From: HGM12587 sp964602445
GTDB taxonomy: Bacteria; Bacillota; Clostridia; Lachnospirales; Lachnospiraceae
DNA length: 64,000 nt
Reading direction: 5' to 3'
Assembly: GCA_964602445.1 (NCBI GenBank)
Contig: CAZRQV010000006.1
Coordinates: 1 to 64,000 of the forward strand
A program made the position numbers and the translations under genes. This document shows, in pieces, positions 59,099-64,000 of this stretch. The notes under the pieces were generated by a model. It saw only the letters and a list, made by a program, of their open reading frames with translations. It made no database searches and had not been told where the DNA came from. Within the stretch, counting starts at the first letter, position 1; every line of letters begins with the position of its first letter.

Positions 59099-61798
59099 TT
59101 ATGCGAGTTCCAGACAGATGCGATGTCTTTCTTCGACGGATAATGTTTCTATTGTTTGTTTTGGGAGAATTGCAGATCCGGAGAAATCATAGTTCATAGG
59201 TACTCCGTCGCAGGATGCTGCTTTGATCTGTGCTTCTTTTGCTGTTTTCTTTTGTTTATTAAAAATAAGAATCTCGAATTTTCTTCCTGCAAATTCAAAA
59301 TATAATGCCGCTTTCCCGTCTACATCATATTGTTCCGGCATTAATGCAGGATGGATGGTCAGATTTCCGCACTTGCCTTTGACACCGAATACTTCCGTGA
59401 TCATGGTAAGCATATACCAGCTTGCGGCACCTGTCAGATAAGCATAAAGACCTCGGCCGTCATTGTCAAAATACTCCGGAATTCCCGGATACATGGTACT
59501 GTTTTCAAAATTCATGGAAGCATCCAGAAGTGCTTGCAGTACTTGATATCCTTCTTCGGCATAACCTCTTTGATATAAGGCATTGGCATACATGACTGCC
59601 ATATGTGAAAATACAGCACCATTTTCTTTTTCACCATATGCAAAGCCGAACATTCTTCCGAGATCAAATTTTTCTTCATAAAAATTAGTATTGAGGCGAT
59701 ATCCGCCGGCTTTTCGATCGAACAGATATTGATCGGCACTTTTACAGATGGCTTCTATTTGTTCTTTTTGTGCCGTATGACTCATGATTGCAAATACCTG
59801 ACTTGTCAGCATCATGCGGATGTTATGATTTATATTTCCCTCAACTTTTTGTTTGTGGTTATCATAATAACCATTAAACCAGCCATTTTCTCCCTCCTGG
59901 ATCCATTCGTTGGAGCGGATGTTGGTCATTAACCATTCTGCTTTTTCGTCCAGATTGTTGCTCAGCTGATCCAGATCAACAAGAATGGTTTTACCGCTGA
60001 TATTATGAGCGCAGAGTTCTGTGTAACTGTAAAGTAATTTCTGCTTTTTGGAAACATTTTCATAGAGTTCCGGATCAGAAGAAAGCAGCGGTTCCATTTC
60101 TTGTGCAAGTTCAATCTTGCTGATGCCGCGAAGCTCTTTTAATGTTCGGAGGCTTTGAGCAAGATCTTTAAGATTCCCGGCGTAAGCACAGGTGAAAGCA
60201 ACGCTTTCTCCGTTTTCCCAGGCCATGTCTAAGGCGTCATTCCAGTCAGCACCATGAAGTTTCATCTGATTATGTTCGCCGACATCATAAAATGCACATA
60301 AATTTTGTAAAAGAATATGTTCCAGCATGGTACCATAATAAATGTCCCCATGTTCTGTTTTTTGATATTTTCCATAGGAAGCATCCCATTGGAGATCGTG
60401 ATCGGTTCCTCTTTTTGATTGAAGATCTTTAAAATATGGAATTTTTTCAAATAAAATGTCCATATCGCCCGTTTGATCCAGATATAATTTGGTCGTTACA
60501 AACGGCCAGAATGCATGATCCATCCATACACGTGTAATGTTGTTTCGATCAGCGATAAATTCGCCTTGAGCATTTCCGATGATCGTTGCATTGGTTCCGT
60601 CGATGCGGACACCGCCGTAGTTATCCACGATCATCTGTCGAACATTAGAAGGATCCATGATCAAAAGAGCCAGACAATCCTGCCATAAATCTCTCCATCC
60701 ACGGCCGCCTTTTCCGTAATCGTGATACGGAAGAAAAGAACAGCCGTAAATACGTCTAAGAATTGGTTGGAAGCAGATCCATTTCAGATAATTATCGACT
60801 TCAGGATTGCCGGTTTCAAAGGAAACGTTCACCTTTTCTTTCCAATGTTTTTTGATTTTTTCAAATTCAGATAAAACCTGTTCTTTGGTGCGATAAGCAG
60901 CAGCAGTGCGTTCGATCGCTTCTTTTTCTTCCGTCATGCCTGCCAGTACAATATAATCAGCTGATTGAAGAGGGAGAAGTTGGATTGGTTTGAATGCCAG
61001 TCCTCCAATGGCCTCTTTTCCTTCTGTTTTAACACCGGCTCCAACACCTGATTTTTCTGTGCGGACTGCTTCAGGGATCAGAAAAGATCCGCCGTTTCCA
61101 AGAAACATCTCTACCGTTGGATAAAACTCTGCCGGAGCAGCACCGTCAGCTGCAGAACCATATACAAAATAAGTTGTATGATTTTTCTGATGACCACGTT
61201 CATCAAAAGACAGTACCGGTGTGACTTCCACACCATAGTTTGTGGTTTTGGTTCTGTGGAGCAGAGATGTTACATGTCTGTGGTCACGAAGGTTATCTGC
61301 ACTTCTTCCATAGACGGGAATCGCTGCGATTGGTGTGATTTCCAAAGTTTCATTGGAATTATTTGTAAAGCTTACGAGATGAATTTCTGCAATGCCATCT
61401 AATGTTACAAAGGATGTGATTTCGGAATGAATTCCGTATTTTTTTGAAGTTCGCTGTAATTTTTGCCACATAAATCCGGCTTCCAGAAAACTTTCATCTT
61501 GTTCTTCCGTATGTTTTTTGTATTCTTGTTCTGCCGATACGCCGCATGCGGACCAGTAGCCTTTGCCTTTGATCCGGCACCAGAAATTTCTGGTGCTTCG
61601 GTTATTGTGCAGGTTTTCAATGCTGACCGGTTCCAGCAGGAAATGATTCTGATCTGTTTTGCTGTCTCCGCCAAGATTTGGGGTAATACTTGATTTTAAC
61701 CCGTATTCACCTGCAAGAGGCAGATACAGACCGCTGTAGTTTTCAGGATTATGAATCACAAAAGTTCCGTCGTTATCTTGAAATGCTATCTTTTTCAT
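59099..61798 (-). CDS. GH94 family glycoside phosphorylase (second paralogue)
   Basis: 899 residues, no signal peptide. An N-terminal beta-sandwich (NNRSTRNFWCRIKGKGYWSACG) precedes the (alpha/alpha)6 barrel with GGRGWRDLWQDCLALL, the catalytic D521 context LHGADWNDALDMAWENGESV, and MYPGIPEYFDNDGRGLYAYLTGAASWYMLTM. It should phosphorolyse a beta-linked gluco-oligosaccharide to alpha-glucose-1-phosphate. Length and motifs differ from cellobiose phosphorylase next door and suggest another linkage, such as beta-1,3 (laminaribiose) or beta-1,2; the substrate is not proven. AAAGGAG precedes the ATG, 13 bp after the upstream gene. Confidence 0.85.
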   Translation of the reverse strand: MKKIAFQDNDGTFVIHNPENYSGLYLPLAGEYGLKSSITPNLGGDSKTDQNHFLLEPVSIENLHNNRSTRNFWCRIKGKGYWSACGVSAEQEYKKHTEEQDESFLEAGFMWQKLQRTSKKYGIHSEITSFVTLDGIAEIHLVSFTNNSNETLEITPIAAIPVYGRSADNLRDHRHVTSLLHRTKTTNYGVEVTPVLSFDERGHQKNHTTYFVYGSAADGAAPAEFYPTVEMFLGNGGSFLIPEAVRTEKSGVGAGVKTEGKEAIGGLAFKPIQLLPLQSADYIVLAGMTEEKEAIERTAAAYRTKEQVLSEFEKIKKHWKEKVNVSFETGNPEVDNYLKWICFQPILRRIYGCSFLPYHDYGKGGRGWRDLWQDCLALLIMDPSNVRQMIVDNYGGVRIDGTNATIIGNAQGEFIADRNNITRVWMDHAFWPFVTTKLYLDQTGDMDILFEKIPYFKDLQSKRGTDHDLQWDASYGKYQKTEHGDIYYGTMLEHILLQNLCAFYDVGEHNQMKLHGADWNDALDMAWENGESVAFTCAYAGNLKDLAQSLRTLKELRGISKIELAQEMEPLLSSDPELYENVSKKQKLLYSYTELCAHNISGKTILVDLDQLSNNLDEKAEWLMTNIRSNEWIQEGENGWFNGYYDNHKQKVEGNINHNIRMMLTSQVFAIMSHTAQKEQIEAICKSADQYLFDRKAGGYRLNTNFYEEKFDLGRMFGFAYGEKENGAVFSHMAVMYANALYQRGYAEEGYQVLQALLDASMNFENSTMYPGIPEYFDNDGRGLYAYLTGAASWYMLTMITEVFGVKGKCGNLTIHPALMPEQYDVDGKAALYFEFAGRKFEILIFNKQKKTAKEAQIKAASCDGVPMNYDFSGSAILPKQTIETLSVEERHRICLELA

Positions 61799-61811
61799 TC
61801 TGACTCCTTTT

Positions 61812-64000
61812 TTATGACATGAATAATTCGATGGTAGTTTGTTTTGTTAATTTTTCCTGTGGAATATAGTTGCCGTCCAGCACTTCCCCATTTACAATCA
61901 GTTGTTTGCAGCCGGATTCTGCTTTTCCAGGATTTTTAACGATAATATGCAAATGACAACCGCGGAAATCTTTTTCAATCTCAAAGGATTCCCAGGTCTT
62001 TGGTACCGATGGATCAATACGAAGGCCATAAAAATCAGGACGCATTCCTAAAATACCTTCTACACATCCAACCATTACGGTAGATGCGGTTCCGGTTAAC
62101 CAGTGTACATGGGAACGTCCGAAATTCGGACTGGCTTTCCCTTCTGTAAACTGACCGTAGCAATAAGGTTCCAGTTTTCTGATTTCAGCGCGGTCATTTT
62201 GTGCTGCAGGAGCATTTTCCATAAAATATTGAAAAGCTCTTTCTCCGTGTCCTCTCAGTGCTTCAGCTAAGATGATCCAGCCCTGAGATTGAGAAAAGAT
62301 ACCTGCATTTTCTTTGGTACCTGCATTGTAAATAACAGCCAGTGCACCGTCGAATGCATGGGCATGATAAGGGGGATCCATAAGAATTGCACCATATTCT
62401 GTATTTAGCTGATCATATACATTTTGAAGGGCAAGATCTGCCTGTTCTTCACTTGCCAATCCGCTGATGACTGCCCAACTCTGAGGATTCAGCCACATAT
62501 TTGCTTCAGGATCTGTACGTTTTCCAATGACTTCCCCTGTTTCTGTAAATCCTCGAATAAAACGATCTTCATTCCAGCATAAGTCCTGAATCAGTGATTC
62601 CAGCTTTTTCTGGCTCTCATTCAAATATTCAATATATTCATTCTCTTTTTTGTAGACAGCAAATTCTTTTAAAATTGACATTGCATAGTAGAATTGCAAT
62701 GCAACAAACGTGGATTCTCCGTCTTTTCCAAGTCGGAGACAATCATTCCAATCGGCATATAAACCTGCAGGCATTCCGTGTTTTCCTAAATGGTTCATAG
62801 AAAAACTGATTGCACGTTTTAAGTGTTCGTATACAGTTCCTTCGTCTTTATTAGCAAACGGAATGACTTCATCAATGAAATCGACATTTCCTGTTTCTGC
62901 AACATATTTGTAGACAGTAGGAAACAGCCATAATGCGTCATCGGCACGATAAGCCGGATGACCGGTTTCCTGTACATAGGAGACATCATCAGGTGTATCT
63001 TCATGTCCCGGATTGTGTGTGAATTTTACGAGAGGAAGTCCGCCGCCGTTGTCAACCTGTGCTGAAAGCATAAAACGGATTTTTTCAGCAGCCATTTCAG
63101 GTGCGAGATGAATGATTCCCTGAATATCCTGCACAGTATCACGATATCCGTATCCGTTGCGTAATCCGCAGTATGTGAAAGAGGCTGCACGGGACCAGAT
63201 AAATGTCATAAAACAATTATAAGCATTCCAGGTGTTGATCATGGTATTAAATTCATCACTTGGTGTTTTGATCTGGAAATGTGATAATTGTCCATGCCAA
63301 TAGGAAATCAGTTCTTCCAGTTCTTTCTGGCATACCGCTGCACAATTGCTATAATGAGCTACAATCTGGCCAGCTTCCTCATCTTCTTTCATTCCAACGA
63401 GAAATGCCATTTCTTTTGTTTCGCCCGGTGCAAGATATAATGTTGCAGATAATGCACCACATGCATTGCCGTTGTAGTTTCCTTCTCCGCATAATGTTCC
63501 CTCAGCAACACTTTGTGGATTTCCGTATCCATGATACCTTCCGAGAAATTTTTCTTTATCTCCGCACCAAGATTCTACTTTCGTTCCAGCAAGACCAAAG
63601 AATCGGTTGAATACGATTTTATGATCGACTTCTTCCCCATCTTCAAGTTGATCCAAATTGGCGTGAATCATCTGGCGTACACGGTTTTCTTTAAATACGG
63701 TTCTTGTAATAAATTGTGAATATTGTAAGTTGACCTGATCCTGTTCATAATTGCTGTTGTTTGTAAATTCTGCATAACCGAATACGCTGATTTCACGATT
63801 GGTATCAGAGGTGTTTGTAACGCTCAGATTCCATACTTCGTAAGATTGATTTAAAGGAACGTAATATCTTACTTCTGAATGAATGCCTGCGTAATCTGCC
63901 AGTAATTTGGTATAGGCAGTTCCGTGGTGGCATTTGCTTTTATATTCCGTCAGATCTTTTCCGACCGGCTGCCAGGAGGCTGACCAGTAATCCTTTGTTG
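61812..64000 (-). CDS. Cellobiose phosphorylase (GH94), 5' end off the window
   Basis: About 729 codons of a GH94 enzyme; the frame stays open to the right edge, where SASWQPVGKDLTEYKSKCHHGTAY marks the N-terminal sandwich. Family marks are SRAASFTYCGLRNGYGYRDTVQDIQG, the catalytic GLYADWNDCLRLGKDGES and MDPPYHAHAFDGA...SPNFGRSHVHWLTGTAST. It phosphorolyses cellobiose to glucose-1-phosphate and glucose in the cytoplasm. Compared with the usual 810 residues, roughly 80 N-terminal residues are missing at the edge. Followed 13 bp later by the second GH94 gene, clearly one operon. Confidence 0.93.
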   Translation of the reverse strand, partial: TKDYWSASWQPVGKDLTEYKSKCHHGTAYTKLLADYAGIHSEVRYYVPLNQSYEVWNLSVTNTSDTNREISVFGYAEFTNNSNYEQDQVNLQYSQFITRTVFKENRVRQMIHANLDQLEDGEEVDHKIVFNRFFGLAGTKVESWCGDKEKFLGRYHGYGNPQSVAEGTLCGEGNYNGNACGALSATLYLAPGETKEMAFLVGMKEDEEAGQIVAHYSNCAAVCQKELEELISYWHGQLSHFQIKTPSDEFNTMINTWNAYNCFMTFIWSRAASFTYCGLRNGYGYRDTVQDIQGIIHLAPEMAAEKIRFMLSAQVDNGGGLPLVKFTHNPGHEDTPDDVSYVQETGHPAYRADDALWLFPTVYKYVAETGNVDFIDEVIPFANKDEGTVYEHLKRAISFSMNHLGKHGMPAGLYADWNDCLRLGKDGESTFVALQFYYAMSILKEFAVYKKENEYIEYLNESQKKLESLIQDLCWNEDRFIRGFTETGEVIGKRTDPEANMWLNPQSWAVISGLASEEQADLALQNVYDQLNTEYGAILMDPPYHAHAFDGALAVIYNAGTKENAGIFSQSQGWIILAEALRGHGERAFQYFMENAPAAQNDRAEIRKLEPYCYGQFTEGKASPNFGRSHVHWLTGTASTVMVGCVEGILGMRPDFYGLRIDPSVPKTWESFEIEKDFRGCHLHIIVKNPGKAESGCKQLIVNGEVLDGNYIPQEKLTKQTTIELFMS

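Overview
The window looks like a chromosomal segment of an anaerobic, spore-forming gut Clostridium of the family Lachnospiraceae (Blautia/Mediterraneibacter-like; genus not resolved). The basis is moderate-to-low GC, strong AGGAGG ribosome sites, TTGACA/TATAAT promoters, sporulation genes (ricT/yaaT, spmA, spmB), a reverse rubrerythrin with a PerR-like Fur protein, CWB2 cell-wall-binding repeats, a domain-reversed GH3 beta-glucosidase and GH94 phosphorylases. All family calls are from reading translated sequence, with no database search.

Layout. 1-6.4 kb: tRNA-Phe and tRNA-Lys(UUU), a small unknown gene, an FAD oxidoreductase, a YbaK-type editing protein, a GT-C-like membrane protein followed by a pair of overlapping 4-TM SMR-like subunits, and a guanylate kinase homologue. 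6.48-6.84 kb: a 110-bp tandem repeat array interrupted by a 100-N assembly gap, directly in front of holB. 6.8-10.3 kb: holB-ricT-trmN6-like-rsmI, the B. subtilis holB-yaaT-yabB-yabC order without yabA between. 10.7-12.9 kb: spmA and spmB in unusual divergent orientation, and a hemolysin III-type protein. 13.4-20.6 kb: a zinc/cadmium-type P-ATPase, an ArsR/SmtB repressor and a 1,497-residue secreted glycosidase. 20.7-27.9 kb: a CofE-like ligase and a sucrose regulon (LacI repressor, PTS EIIBCA, GH32, fructokinase) with three matching operators. 27.9-31.7 kb: a surface-protein remnant, rubrerythrin and PerR sharing a near-identical operator, a pyridoxal kinase and an SH3-NlpC/P60 hydrolase.

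32.8-33.1 kb is an AT-rich gene-free stretch with four perfect DnaA boxes plus near matches, between a HAD phosphatase and trmB and with no dnaA in view. 34.1-37.7 kb is a 3.5-kb integrative element inserted in tRNA-Lys(CUU): tyrosine integrase, Rep_trans/MOBT-type initiator or relaxase, an oriT-like hairpin, two small genes and 95/96-bp flanking repeats. 38-44.7 kb: a BlaR1/BlaI-type pair with twin operators, NfeD plus an SPFH protein, and MATE and EamA transporters. 44.8-52.1 kb: glycogen synthase, a soluble histidine kinase, a HIT protein, an ECF-like sigma factor, murG, a DUF4367-like membrane protein, a small secreted protein and an aldo/keto reductase behind a textbook MerR-type 19-bp-spacer promoter. 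52.3-64 kb: a beta-gluco-oligosaccharide locus (GH3, ABC permeases and binding lipoprotein, AraC regulator, two GH94 phosphorylases), the last gene running off the right edge.

The best candidates for something undescribed are the structured 110-bp repeat array carrying start/stop-overlapping mini-ORFs at holB, the DnaA-box cluster away from dnaA, and the minimal MOBT-type integrative element.
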